Assembly: GCA_006226425.1 (NCBI GenBank)
Contig: SBGX01000018.1
Location: forward strand, 62,001 to 126,000
From: Bacteroidota bacterium
GTDB lineage: Bacteria; Bacteroidota; Bacteroidia; Flavobacteriales_D; Crocinitomicaceae
DNA length: 64,000 nucleotides
Direction of reading: 5' to 3'
Part shown: piece by piece, positions 18,011 to 27,200 of the stretch
Numbering within the stretch: position 1 is the first letter of the stretch
Layout of the letters: each line of letters opens with the position of its first letter
Program-made: the position numbers and the translations under genes
The notes under the pieces: model-generated
The model's input: the letters and a program-made list of their open reading frames with translations, nothing else
Databases searched by the model: none
What the model was told of the DNA's origin: nothing

Positions 18011-19237
18011 TCAAAACCTTCTGGTGAGGGCTCTGTAAAGAACTCCCAGGAAAGCTATTCCGCAGACAATTGCAAAAAAGACCCGTACAAAATGATCGCT
18101 TCGGTTGATGTACCCACCTATTTCGGGCGCAAATCGATAAGCACTCAAAAAGGTAAGCCCTAGCGCCATGATCGCTCCAATAATTTGATTATCCGAATCT
18201 GGTTTGGGTAAATGTTCTACTTTGGCAGGGTTCACCTCCCATAGCTGCTCTTCATTATGTAAGTTAAATGATTCTCCCCTGGATTTAAACTCCTGAGCTT
18301 CTGACATTAAGGTTGCCTGAATTTGAGACAATTTGGCCTCTACTTCTTGAGGACTCGCCGTTTCCGACAAGCCTATGTCTCTCTTGAAACCTGGTTTCGT
18401 CCACTCTGAACTTGGTGCTTTCAACAATTGTAACTGTCTTTGATACTCTGCTTCTTTTGATTTAAATGCCTCAACCAAACTTTTGACCGCATCCTTTTGC
18501 GTTTTGGCTCCGGATTTTAAAAAACCGGTCCGCCCATCGGCCATCACATGCGAATTAGCCTTATTTCCCTTGACGCTCACGTGATATCCGCGATTGGACA
18601 TTTCTATTTGAAAAAGTTTGGCATAACTTCGTCTACCCGGTCCGCTCGTAGCAGAATTGCAACCATTTAGATAGATTGTTCCAGAATAGTCAGTAGAAAG
18701 TCCAACAGCAAGTAGTGCCTGTGCAAGGCGTGAAGGAGTATAGCCACCGAACTGATCCACGGGACCATCGTCAGTACCATACCTACCACCATGGGCCAAA
18801 ATGATCAATTCTTCACTCCTTCCAAGTCGTTCGAGTGGATTTCCACGTTGGCTAAGGCGGACTGTCGCTCCATTTCTTGCGTTATGGACACGTTCATGAG
18901 CGTGATCGATTACATCTGCTGCCTCCCGATCTTGTCGCGTATGAGTGTGAGGAAGTGAGGCTACTTCTCCTATCGGGATAATCATTCGTTGGACGGGATC
19001 AGATGCCGCAATGGTAGACTGGGCTGGAACTGGATTGCGGGCTGCTTGTGGTTCTGGACGTGAGGCTGTTGGTTTCCTGAGTGACTGACGCTGGAGCATC
19101 CCTTTCTGGTCCGCCAGGTCCTGAAGTTCATATTGTTTTGATTGACTAGACCTCCGATCCGGAGCCTCCTGAGCTGAAGTTTGCCTTGACGCAGTGGTTT
19201 TTTGTTGCACTGATCGAAGATCGTTCAACTGCTTCAT
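18011..19237 (-). CDS. eCIS-cargo-like protein with caspase-like His/Cys pair and C-terminal TM hairpin
   Basis: A 408-residue protein with no signal peptide. Residues 1-85 are Gln/Arg/Ala-rich and disordered, with YELQDLADQKGMLQRQSL and PVQRMI patches like those at the N-termini of DUF4157-associated cargo of extracellular contractile injection systems. Residues about 140-235 resemble a clan CD cysteine peptidase: hydrophobic strand ELIILAHGGRYG with His149, then TIYLNGCNSATSG with Cys193, the HG...GC arrangement of caspases, separases and C80 domains. A charged helical linker (245-345) leads to two hydrophobic helices (352-370 and 383-402). Flanks are an outer-membrane-like gene and the divergent ars operon; no eCIS structural genes are in the window. 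The function is inferred and uncertain. Confidence 0.6.
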   Translation of the reverse strand: MKQLNDLRSVQQKTTASRQTSAQEAPDRRSSQSKQYELQDLADQKGMLQRQSLRKPTASRPEPQAARNPVPAQSTIAASDPVQRMIIPIGEVASLPHTHTRQDREAADVIDHAHERVHNARNGATVRLSQRGNPLERLGRSEELIILAHGGRYGTDDGPVDQFGGYTPSRLAQALLAVGLSTDYSGTIYLNGCNSATSGPGRRSYAKLFQIEMSNRGYHVSVKGNKANSHVMADGRTGFLKSGAKTQKDAVKSLVEAFKSKEAEYQRQLQLLKAPSSEWTKPGFKRDIGLSETASPQEVEAKLSQIQATLMSEAQEFKSRGESFNLHNEEQLWEVNPAKVEHLPKPDSDNQIIGAIMALGLTFLSAYRFAPEIGGYINRSDHFVRVFFAIVCGIAFLGVLYRALTRRF

Positions 19238-19350
19238 AGATAGAGTTTTTCAGATTTTTCCCAAACAATAACGCGAATTTCGAGGAGAAAAACAATCCTA
19301 GCGGAATAGTTCTCAAAAAATAACAATCTTTTCGTTCCTAGTTTATTTAT

Positions 19351-19370
19351 TTATCGTAATATTGCAATAA
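19351..19370. promoter_or_regulatory. ArsR operator
   Basis: Imperfect palindrome of 20 bases: TTATCGTAAT followed by ATTGCAATAA, eight of ten positions symmetric, ending four bases before the arsR ATG. Position and symmetry fit an autoregulatory ArsR site that is vacated on arsenite binding. Confidence 0.7.
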
Positions 19371-19374
19371 ACCT

Positions 19375-19713
19375 ATGGGAATAACAAAAACAGATTTATT
19401 TACGGAGGAACAAAACTCCCTGGCCAGAACTTTTAAGGCACTGGCTCATCCTGCACGCATCGCTATTTTGCAGCACTTGATTGAAGTGAATGCCTGCATT
19501 AATTCAGACCTTGTTCATGAACTCGGGCTCGCGCAAGCGACGATTAGTCAGCACCTTCGAGAGTTAAAGGAACTTGGCCTGATCCAGGGAAATATTTCAG
19601 GAACTTCCATGAATTATTGTATCAACTCTGAAAAATGGTTTGAACTCCGTGAAGAATTAAGTGACTTTTTCGAGAAAGTTCCACGTCCCAATCGTTTTGA
19701 CTGTTGTCAATAA
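19375..19713 (+). CDS. arsR: ArsR-family transcriptional repressor
   Basis: A 112-residue winged-helix repressor of the SmtB/ArsR family: FKALAHPARIAILQHL (family start of the DNA-binding domain), then the recognition region LGLAQATISQHLRELKELGLI. Cysteines occur in EVNACINS and at the very C-terminus (DCCQ), possible arsenite ligands, although the classic ELCVCDL site is replaced. It heads an operon with arsC-like and acr3 genes and would repress it in the absence of arsenite through the palindrome just upstream. Confidence 0.9.
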   Translation: MGITKTDLFTEEQNSLARTFKALAHPARIAILQHLIEVNACINSDLVHELGLAQATISQHLRELKELGLIQGNISGTSMNYCINSEKWFELREELSDFFEKVPRPNRFDCCQ

Positions 19714-19743
19714 GCTTATGAACCCATCCATCTTACTTTTCTC

Positions 19744-20400
19744 ATGAACACTACAGCTCTTCATGTGCAGCTTTACCCTGAACTAAAAAAGGTCATCGAC
19801 CACGCCCGAAACCAGGAAATCACGCCCGCTCGAAAGAATGAATTGCACGTCCTGATTGACTATCTGCTTGTGAAAAGAAAATCCGGGCAGGAGCTTCGAC
19901 TCCAGTTTATTTGTACGCACAACTCCAGAAGAAGTCAGTTTTGTCAGGCCTGGGCACATGTTGCTGCAGCCATTCACGAAGTGGATGCTCAAATTTATAG
20001 TGGGGGAACAGAAGTCACTGAATGCCATCCCAATACGATCCAATCCTTACTTCGAATGGGATTTCAGGTGACCGTTAGTGATTCCCCTTATGAAAACCCA
20101 GTGTACAAGGTCCGTTTTTCCAAGGAAAAGAAAGCTTTGTATCTACATTCAAAAACCTTCGATGATCCTAAGAATCCGAATCATTCTTTTGCGGCCATCA
20201 TGACCTGTTCAGACGCTGACGAAAATTGTCCCTTCATCCCTGGCTGCGAAGTACGTATTCCATTACGTTATGAAGATCCCAAAGCATTCGATCATTCTCC
20301 CCTGGATTTGGCCATGTACGACCTTTGTTCCCTGCAGGTAGCCAGCGAAATGCTTTATGTCTTCTCCAAATTGTCTCATTCAAATTCCCCTAAATCATGA
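19744..20400 (+). CDS. ArsC-like low-molecular-weight phosphatase family protein
   Basis: A 218-residue protein with an LMW tyrosine-phosphatase/thioredoxin-type arsenate reductase fold. A 50-residue helical N-terminal extension precedes the phosphate loop FICTHNSRRSQFCQAWA (CxxNSxRSQ). Later come SGGTEVTECHPNTI and TCSDADENCPFIPG; the latter offers the resolving cysteines used by arsenate reductases. The product probably reduces arsenate to arsenite for export by Acr3. It lies 30 bases after arsR and its TGA overlaps the acr3 ATG (ATGA). Confidence 0.87.
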   Translation: MNTTALHVQLYPELKKVIDHARNQEITPARKNELHVLIDYLLVKRKSGQELRLQFICTHNSRRSQFCQAWAHVAAAIHEVDAQIYSGGTEVTECHPNTIQSLLRMGFQVTVSDSPYENPVYKVRFSKEKKALYLHSKTFDDPKNPNHSFAAIMTCSDADENCPFIPGCEVRIPLRYEDPKAFDHSPLDLAMYDLCSLQVASEMLYVFSKLSHSNSPKS

Positions 20401-21446
20401 GTTTATTTGAAAAATACCTGAGCGCTTGGGTCCTTCTTTGCATGGGAGTGGGTATTATCGTGGGCTCACTTACAGGTGAACACATTCATCTTCTAAGTGA
20501 CTGGAGTATCGCCAATGTGAATATTCCGGTAGCCATCCTGGTTTGGTTAATGATTTATCCGATGATGGTCCAAATTGACTTTTCTTCTCTCCGAAGGATG
20601 TCTGAAAACTGGAGGGGTCTTGGACTGACCGTTAGTGTCAATTGGCTCGTGAAGCCTTTCACCATGGCTTTCATTTCTTATGTCTTCTTTTTCATTGTTT
20701 TTCGCCCCTGGATCCATCCGGAAACCGCCCAGGAATACCTGGCCGGAGCAATCCTGCTGGGCGCTGCTCCCTGCACCGCCATGGTTTTCGTTTGGTCCTA
20801 TCTGACCAAGGGGAATCCCAACTATACACTCATCCAGGTCTCTGTCAATGACCTTATTCTTCTCGTTGCTTTCGTCCCAATTGTCGGCGGACTCTTCTCG
20901 CTTTTCGGAATTCAGTTCAACGATGAACTCGGACAGGCCATCTCGATTCCGTACCGGACTTTGATTAGTTCTACGGTGATTTTTGTTGTCATTCCCCTCA
21001 CGGCTGGCTATTTATCCAATCGCTTATTGATCCATTTCAAAGGTGAAAAATGGTTTCAGGAACGATTCTTAAAGGTACTGAAGCCCATCTCCATCATCGC
21101 CCTGCTCGCCACATTGATCCTCATCTTTGCCTTCCAGGGATCAACGATTCTGGACAAGCCCCTCGACATTCTTTTGATTGCCATTCCATTGACCCTCCAA
21201 ACTTATTTTATCTTTTTCATCAGTTGGTTTAGCGGAAAGCGGCTTGGACTAAAACACGAAATCTGCGCTCCGGCATGTATGATCGGTGCCAGCAACTTCT
21301 TTGAACTGGCCGTTGCCGTTGCCATTGCCCTGTTCGGAATCGACTCTGGTGCATCTCTCGCCACCGTTGTCGGAGTACTCATTGAAGTTCCTGTCATGCT
21401 CAGTCTGGTACGCATTGCCAATAAATGGCAGGCCCGTCTTAATTAA
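20397..21446 (+). CDS. acr3: ACR3-family arsenite efflux transporter
   Basis: A 349-residue inner-membrane carrier with about ten helices. The ACR3 signature GAAPCTAMVFVWSYLTKGNPNYTL contains the conserved transport cysteine, and CAPACMIGASNFFELAVAVAI lies near the end, as in BASS-superfamily arsenite exporters. It pumps arsenite out using the proton gradient. Translationally coupled to the arsC-like gene by ATGA overlap; last gene of the ars operon. Confidence 0.92.
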   Translation: MSLFEKYLSAWVLLCMGVGIIVGSLTGEHIHLLSDWSIANVNIPVAILVWLMIYPMMVQIDFSSLRRMSENWRGLGLTVSVNWLVKPFTMAFISYVFFFIVFRPWIHPETAQEYLAGAILLGAAPCTAMVFVWSYLTKGNPNYTLIQVSVNDLILLVAFVPIVGGLFSLFGIQFNDELGQAISIPYRTLISSTVIFVVIPLTAGYLSNRLLIHFKGEKWFQERFLKVLKPISIIALLATLILIFAFQGSTILDKPLDILLIAIPLTLQTYFIFFISWFSGKRLGLKHEICAPACMIGASNFFELAVAVAIALFGIDSGASLATVVGVLIEVPVMLSLVRIANKWQARLN

Positions 21447-21458
21447 GTAGATATTCCT

Positions 21459-21466
21459 TAAATTTG
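21459..21466 (+). promoter_or_regulatory. -7 element of the ChaN-like gene
   Basis: Perfect TAnnTTTG match (TAAATTTG), 19 bases before the ATG at 21486. No convincing -33 TTTG at the usual spacing. Confidence 0.5.
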
Positions 21467-21485
21467 AGTAACCAAAAACACCGTT

Positions 21486-22343
21486 ATGAAAATTTTGCAT
21501 TTCATCCTTTTTTCTTTGTTGTTTACTCAACTGACCGCCTGGACACAGGATCAGCCCGCATATGTACTTTATGATTCAAAGGGAAAGAAAATCCGCTATC
21601 AAAAGATGCTCAAACAACTGGAACAGAGCCAGGTGGTACTTTTCGGTGAGCTTCATAACAACCCCATTTCACATTGGCTTCAACTTGAGGTAACTCAAGC
21701 TATTCACGCTCAAAAAAACACCGTGCTGGGTGCCGAAATGTTCGAACGAGACAACCAGGACGAATTGAATGGCTACCTGGAAGGAAGTTTTAATGCTAAA
21801 GTTTTTGATACGCTGGCCCGCCTTTGGAATAATTATTACACAGACTACGCTCCCCTGGTCGACTTTGCCAAGGAAAATCAACTGCCTTTCATTGCTACGA
21901 ATATTCCCCGTCGTTTCGCCAACATGGTTTACAAAAAAGACTTTTCCGCATTGGACGAGTTGAGTTCGGAAGAAAAATCATGGGTTGCCCCCCTTCCCAT
22001 TCCTTATGACAGCATGCTTCCAAGATATCAAAACATTTTAAAAATGATGGGGGGACACGGCACTTCAACACTAATTAAAGCCCAGGCAACCAAGGACGCT
22101 ACCATGGCGCATTTCATTGTGCAAAACCTACCCAAAGAGGGCGTCTTCATTCATTACAACGGAGCCTATCACTCGGATTATTATGAAGGAATCCTTTGGT
22201 ACCTGAATCAATACAAACCCGGGCTTCATGTGAAAACGATCTCAACCGTTTCTCAGGCCGATATCCACAAACTTGAAAAAGAACACCTGGGGAGAGCAGA
22301 TTTCATCATCTGTGTCGATGAAGATATGACCTCGACCTATTGA
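21486..22343 (+). CDS. ChaN/Tiki-family haem-binding-like exported protein
   Basis: A 285-residue exported protein of the iron-regulated ChaN family (Tiki superfamily). A signal peptide (LFSLLFTQLTAWTQ) is followed by VVLFGELHNNPISHWLQLEV and VLGAEMFERDNQDELNGYL, the family's metal/haem-site motifs, and HYNGAYHSDYYEGI near the end. ChaN lipoproteins bind haem cofacially. It has its own promoter just after the ars operon and is not coupled to acr3. Confidence 0.85.
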   Translation: MKILHFILFSLLFTQLTAWTQDQPAYVLYDSKGKKIRYQKMLKQLEQSQVVLFGELHNNPISHWLQLEVTQAIHAQKNTVLGAEMFERDNQDELNGYLEGSFNAKVFDTLARLWNNYYTDYAPLVDFAKENQLPFIATNIPRRFANMVYKKDFSALDELSSEEKSWVAPLPIPYDSMLPRYQNILKMMGGHGTSTLIKAQATKDATMAHFIVQNLPKEGVFIHYNGAYHSDYYEGILWYLNQYKPGLHVKTISTVSQADIHKLEKEHLGRADFIICVDEDMTSTY

Positions 22344-22654
22344 TATAATTTCTCTTTTTCGCTGGACGGATTTCAATTATTTTCTGAGAATAATCACCAG
22401 CTCATAAATAATAATTATCTTTGCCCTCACAAGGCTATAGAGTTAGCCATGTATGAGCATTTGCTCCGATACTTCAAAGCAGCCTTCTTTTTTGTGTCGA
22501 TTGCAATATTCATGACACAAGTAAAACGTACCTCAAAGCGGTGAAGGAAGGCATTATTCTTCCATATTACGTTTGACCTGTGCCCTTCGTTTGACCGTAA
22601 TTTCGGTCATCGTGTTTGCATGAATTTAGGCAAAAGAAAAACAGGAGAAAGAAT
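22344..22654 (+). promoter_or_regulatory. Cold-shock operon promoter and long structured leader
   Basis: No gene. A perfect -7 element TATCTTTG (22416-22423) implies transcription from about 22430 and a leader of about 225 bases. The leader holds hairpins: GGCTA/TAGCC (22433-22448), GAGCA/TGCTC (22454-22465), TTGTGTC/GACACAA (22492-22520, 15-base loop), GGAAG/CTTCC (22546-22563) and TGACCG/CGGTCA (22592-22609). This layout resembles the thermosensing leaders of cold-shock mRNAs, but the fold is read by eye. Confidence 0.55.
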
Positions 22655-22861
22655 ATGTCGAGATCGCAGGAGACGTTCAATAAAAAACAAAGAGAAAAAA
22701 AAAGAGCACAACGAAAAAAAGAAAAACTGGAAAAAAAAGAACTGCGAAGGGGTGATTCCACTGCAGCTATTGAAATTGACTGGTCAAGTGCTCCTGAAAA
22801 CAAAACCTTGTCAGACGCGGAGGAGGCGCAAAAGACACGGAATAAACAACAAAGTAAATAA
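22655..22861 (+). CDS. Small basic KR-rich protein of the cold-shock operon
   Basis: A 68-residue protein starting MSRSQETFNKKQREKKRAQR, very rich in Lys, Arg and Glu in its first half and more acidic in its second. The SRSQETFNKK start matches, from memory, the N-terminal segment of longer Bacteroidetes cold-shock proteins in which it is fused to a CSD domain; here it is separate. The start is set by a strong Shine-Dalgarno sequence (AGGAGA, 22643-22648), unusual for this phylum. It is 14 bases upstream of cspA in the same transcript. Probably RNA- or ribosome-associated by charge; function unproven. Confidence 0.75.
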   Translation: MSRSQETFNKKQREKKRAQRKKEKLEKKELRRGDSTAAIEIDWSSAPENKTLSDAEEAQKTRNKQQSK

Positions 22862-22875
22862 TACAAATAAATACA

Positions 22876-23067
22876 ATGAAAACAGGAATTGTAAAATTCT
22901 TCAATACCGAAAAAGGATTCGGTTTTATTAAAGATGATGAGTCAAAAAAGGATATTTTTGTTCATAAATCCAACCTGAACGACCCGATTCGCGAAGATGA
23001 CGCCGTTTCTTATGAAGTGGAAGAAGGACCTCGTGGATTGAATGCCGTGAATGTATCAAGAAGATAA
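22876..23067 (+). CDS. cspA: Cold-shock protein (CSD)
   Basis: A 63-residue single cold-shock domain with the RNA-binding motifs KGFGFI (RNP1) and DIFVH (RNP2), beginning MKTGIVKFFNTEKG. It binds single-stranded RNA and acts as an RNA chaperone. It is the second gene of the operon with the 225-base leader; a rho-independent terminator follows 21 bases after its stop. Confidence 0.95.
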   Translation: MKTGIVKFFNTEKGFGFIKDDESKKDIFVHKSNLNDPIREDDAVSYEVEEGPRGLNAVNVSRR

Positions 23068-23088
23068 GTAGAAAATAATACTTTCTTG

Positions 23089-23120
23089 AAGCCATCCGTC
23101 TTTTGACAGATGGCTTTTTT
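23089..23120 (+). terminator. Rho-independent terminator of the cold-shock operon
   Basis: AAGCCATC (23089-23096) pairs with GATGGCTT (23109-23116); GTC/GAC inside extends the stem with one mismatch; followed by a T-run to 23120. Confidence 0.85.
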
Positions 23121-23161
23121 GTTTTCCTTCCTTCACAGTGAACAGATCGGCCAGAATAATG

Positions 23162-23169
23162 TAACTTTG
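23162..23169 (+). promoter_or_regulatory. -7 element of the methyltransferase gene
   Basis: Perfect TAnnTTTG match (TAACTTTG), 26 bases before the ATG at 23196. Confidence 0.5.
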
Positions 23170-23195
23170 GGCCGTATTCAACAATAAGTGGTGGC

Positions 23196-24125
23196 ATGAA
23201 TAAAAAGATGATCACAAACCTCGAGGCACTGGACGGTTATCTCAAAAAAATAGACCGAATTTTTCCAATTCAGGAACTGATCGGGAGCCAAATAAACCAT
23301 GCCAAAATCACCAAATACTACAAAGACAGTTTTTCGGGTTACAAGTACATTCACTCTAGAAGTGGTGCGGTCCACATGGCCTTAAACTACGATGGAAAAT
23401 TTGACCGGGAGGGTTTTTACACTCAGGTCAAAGAAATCCATCAGATGATTCAGGAGCGCCCGGTTCAAGATGTTCTCGAGCTTGGTTGCGGACAAGGCTT
23501 TAATTCCATTTACCTGGCCAAGTTACTTCCAGAAGTTCAGTTTCAGGGGGTAGACATCACCCAAAAGCACCTGGACGCTGCCACCAAAAAAGCCAGGGGA
23601 ATCTCAAATGTTTGCTTCGACTATGGTGACTTTCAACAGCTACAATTTCCAGACAATCATTTTGATCTTATTTTTGAACTGGAAGCGGTTTGTCATGCAA
23701 ACGACATGCGTCAGGCACTTTCAGAAATTCATCGCGTTTTAAAGGAAGGAGGCCAGGCTGTTCTTTATGACGGCTATCGCTCGGCCCATTTTGAGAACCT
23801 GACAGCATCCCTAAAAACAGCCACTCAACTCACGGAAAAATCCATGGCGGTAGAGCGTTTTATTCAAATTGACCAATGGATCAAGATTGCTGAAGAAGTT
23901 GGCTTCAAAATCCGGATTCAAGACAATTTATCTGAAGCGATCATGCCAAGCCTCGAGTACTTGCAAGGTTGGGCCCGGGGATACTATAAATACTATACAC
24001 TCTCCAAATTTTTCAATCAAGTGTTACCCCGCGATCTTGTTATGAATTCGATTGCCGGAATCCTCATGCCCTTCGTTGTTCACCACGAAGCTCTGGTTTA
24101 CTATAAAGTGGTGTTGGAAAAGTAG
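23196..24125 (+). CDS. SAM-dependent methyltransferase (class I)
   Basis: A 309-residue cytosolic methyltransferase. Motif I is VLELGCGQGFNSIYLA (residues about 91-106), motif II FQGVDITQKHLDAA, then YGDFQQLQFPDNHFDLIFELEAVCH and the post-core HRVLKEGGQAVLYDGY, a Methyltransf_11/25 layout related to sterol and tocopherol methyltransferases. A 90-residue N-terminal region and a C-terminal alpha-helical part flank the domain. The substrate is not evident. Monocistronic, with its own promoter. Confidence 0.85.
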   Translation: MNKKMITNLEALDGYLKKIDRIFPIQELIGSQINHAKITKYYKDSFSGYKYIHSRSGAVHMALNYDGKFDREGFYTQVKEIHQMIQERPVQDVLELGCGQGFNSIYLAKLLPEVQFQGVDITQKHLDAATKKARGISNVCFDYGDFQQLQFPDNHFDLIFELEAVCHANDMRQALSEIHRVLKEGGQAVLYDGYRSAHFENLTASLKTATQLTEKSMAVERFIQIDQWIKIAEEVGFKIRIQDNLSEAIMPSLEYLQGWARGYYKYYTLSKFFNQVLPRDLVMNSIAGILMPFVVHHEALVYYKVVLEK

Positions 24126-24230
24126 GCGACGAACACCTATCTGCTAAATTCTTCCACTTTTTGGTCGTCTTAGCAATCTTATTCTCCATATTAGCCTTGT
24201 ATTTTCCGCAAGTGTACGTCTCTTAGTTTC

Positions 24231-27200
24231 CTAACGAGAAATAATACGCTTTACTTGAACTTCTCTCCCATCGTCCATCCGGAGGTAGTAGACTCCTTTC
24301 GCAAACATAGAAATATCAATTTCCGTCCGTTCTTCATTGCACACCTTATCAACAATAATTTGACCAAAAACATTCAAGACCTGTAAGCGATAAACTGATG
24401 TTGTTTGCAAGTGGCTATCCAAAACAGTTACATTATAATGACCGTCCCCTGCGGGATTAGGATAAACCACAACGTTTTTTTGAGCTACTTCATCAATCGT
24501 AATTTCCGGTTGTATACTTTCAAGTTTTCTTTCCCCACAGGACACGAATTCCAATTCAACAAAAGATCTACTCGGTTTCGTTATCGAAACACCTCCTACT
24601 CTCTCAACCGCAATTCCACTGGCCACATCTATCTCCATAATTTTACTTCCTTGACTGATTGTTATATAATAAATACCAGCAATATGATCAAAAGTACTTG
24701 AGCTTATTTGATCGGTCAAAACCCCCTCAATTATGGTCGAAAAAAAACCGTTCGCAGGGTTCAATTTAACTAAGTCTTTCCGATATATGGTCTGAAAGGG
24801 TGATTGTAGTCCAAGTGGTTTGCCAACAAATTCATTGTCATGGATAGTCTCCGATCCAGGATTTATGAGACTCGATCGTTCTTCTACATAATGATTCAAA
24901 ATCCCATATAGATATCCATCATGATACTCCATTTCGCCTAATCCGAACATTAAATTAGAGTTAATCTCTACCATCGCATCCGAAACATGACGATCATTCA
25001 CTTTGATCAATCTATAAATACCTTTGTTTAAATCCACCTCTACAACAATATGTGACATCCTGTTTCCACTTGTCATGTCCTCAGATTCAACTGATCCAAT
25101 ACTATAATAATAGAATCCATTTTTTGAATCCAAACTGCTACTTCCAATTATTGGTTTCTGATTATTCAGATCAATTTTTTGGACAAGAATTAACTCTTCA
25201 CCAAATGAAGCCGTCCACTCTTTTAACTTCCATTCCAACAAACTATATATATCATGATGTTGATCATACCCTAGTGTCCACAAGCTTTGTCGCTCCGCAT
25301 CAAATTCTAGTTCTTGGAGATCGATAACAGTGGTCAAAGTTCGGATTAAAGCTCTTAGCTGACAGTGCTCAATTCCAAACTTATAAATTTCTCCGTTGCT
25401 GACGAAATAATAATCGCCCATATCGTCTGTTGTTGAACTTCCCTTTTTCAAATCCTGGACAACATTAATTGCATCTACCCCACAATAATCATCTGTGTTT
25501 ACCTGATTAAGATCATTCAATGGTACCTTTAAGTGATCATATCCCATTGTTGTCTTCTCCATTGCATATAGTACTCCACTTTCTCCAGAGTCGCAACATC
25601 TTCTAACCTCAATCAAATGACTCAGCTTCCTTTCCTGACCACACGCATTTGTTACCACCACGCTAAGAAGATCGGTTCCATATACTTCAGGGAGTACTTC
25701 TATCAATGCGTTTGGCTGATCGTTTGCTCCAATTATTTGTGTCGAAAAGTCTCCTCCTGCGGATTCTACTGACCAGTGATAATCAACAATAGCATCCTCA
25801 CCTAGAGAATACTTCGAAGTTTCCAAACCATGAATCTCAAAAAGTATTTGTTCTCCTTCACAATAAAACGATTTGTCTGGTGAAGCTGACAAACGCGCCA
25901 TTCTCGGAGATCCAACAGTAACCTTTTTCCGTACAGTTCTGAAATTTCCGCAGCAATCAAAATATCCCAAACTCACCTCATATTCTTTATAATCAGCGCT
26001 TGTGTAGAGATGCGCCGGTGTTGTCGTACCTCGAACTACTGTACCGTCTCCAAAGTCCCAAACCAATCCATTCGGATCAATAGTACATCCAGAACCATTT
26101 CCATTAGAACTACCGACTTTGTCGTGAATCCCATATAATTCCGTTTTATTATTCTCTGTCATTCTAAATTGGACTCCTTCACACCCTAAGTTTACATAAG
26201 TGAAATTTACTGTTGATTGGTCGATTTCATCCACAACTAAATGATGCAGAATGTTCGTTTTTACGGCATCATTTCTATCAAAGTAAATTTCTGCAGAATT
26301 CTGAATCTTTGTTTTGTCAAGTACGTTTTGTTTGGGTTTGATTGCGTATATGACATACCCATTACTCAATTCATCATCAATACTTTTATAGGGTAAAATG
26401 ATGTCCTTGAAAAGAATGCTCAACATGTTATCTTGGCTTACTTGCATGTGTGTTATATCATGACTAGAAGCCAATATTCTAAACGTTGCCAGATCAAAGG
26501 AGGGGTCCAGCTGATTCAAAATTTCTACATCATATGCCGGCCCAGAGCCAATATTTTGAAATCTCACTTGATACACAAGCTCTTCTCCTTTCATAACTGC
26601 ACCTTCCGGCATACAAGCTTTTGGACTAAGAAGACTTATATCATTTGGATCGTAAGAGCAACTAGCCTGTTCAGCATATTCTAAAGGACCCATCATTTGT
26701 CTCTCATTATTACAAAGCCAAGTTACATCTACTTTGTTTCTAACAACGTACCCTGGAGATATAGATCCTCTTATCTTAACATTTTGGATACAAAACTGAC
26801 TACTTGCCCCACTGGGAATATAATCAATCGTTCCTATCAATTTATTTCCTTCTCGCGAATCGATTTTAAAATGGTTTCCATTTTCATCAATGTTGTATTC
26901 ATTTATATTAACCGCTTCATCAAAAAGTATCGTAATTTGAGCTGACCGAACAGGTTTTCCATTATTCATAATCGAAAAACAATAGGAAAGTTTGTTATTC
27001 GGGCATGGTGCCTGATAAGGCGATGGATAAAATGGCATCATATTTATTTCTAAATCCTTACAGGACGCATCCTTCATTGTGAAGTAAAAGTTCTTTTCGT
27101 CCCCCCCGGTCACCACACCGGTATAACTATCATTAATAAGTGGTAAACAGGATTTACTGTTGTAGTTGTCATTAGAGCTCACAACGGAAGTCAATGTATA

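Noticed and set aside
22620-22931. A 103-codon plus-strand frame overlapping the small basic gene and cspA
   Set aside because: Different frame from both genes, Lys/Arg-rich only because it shadows the A-rich coding sequence; the real genes have SD, spacing and family matches.
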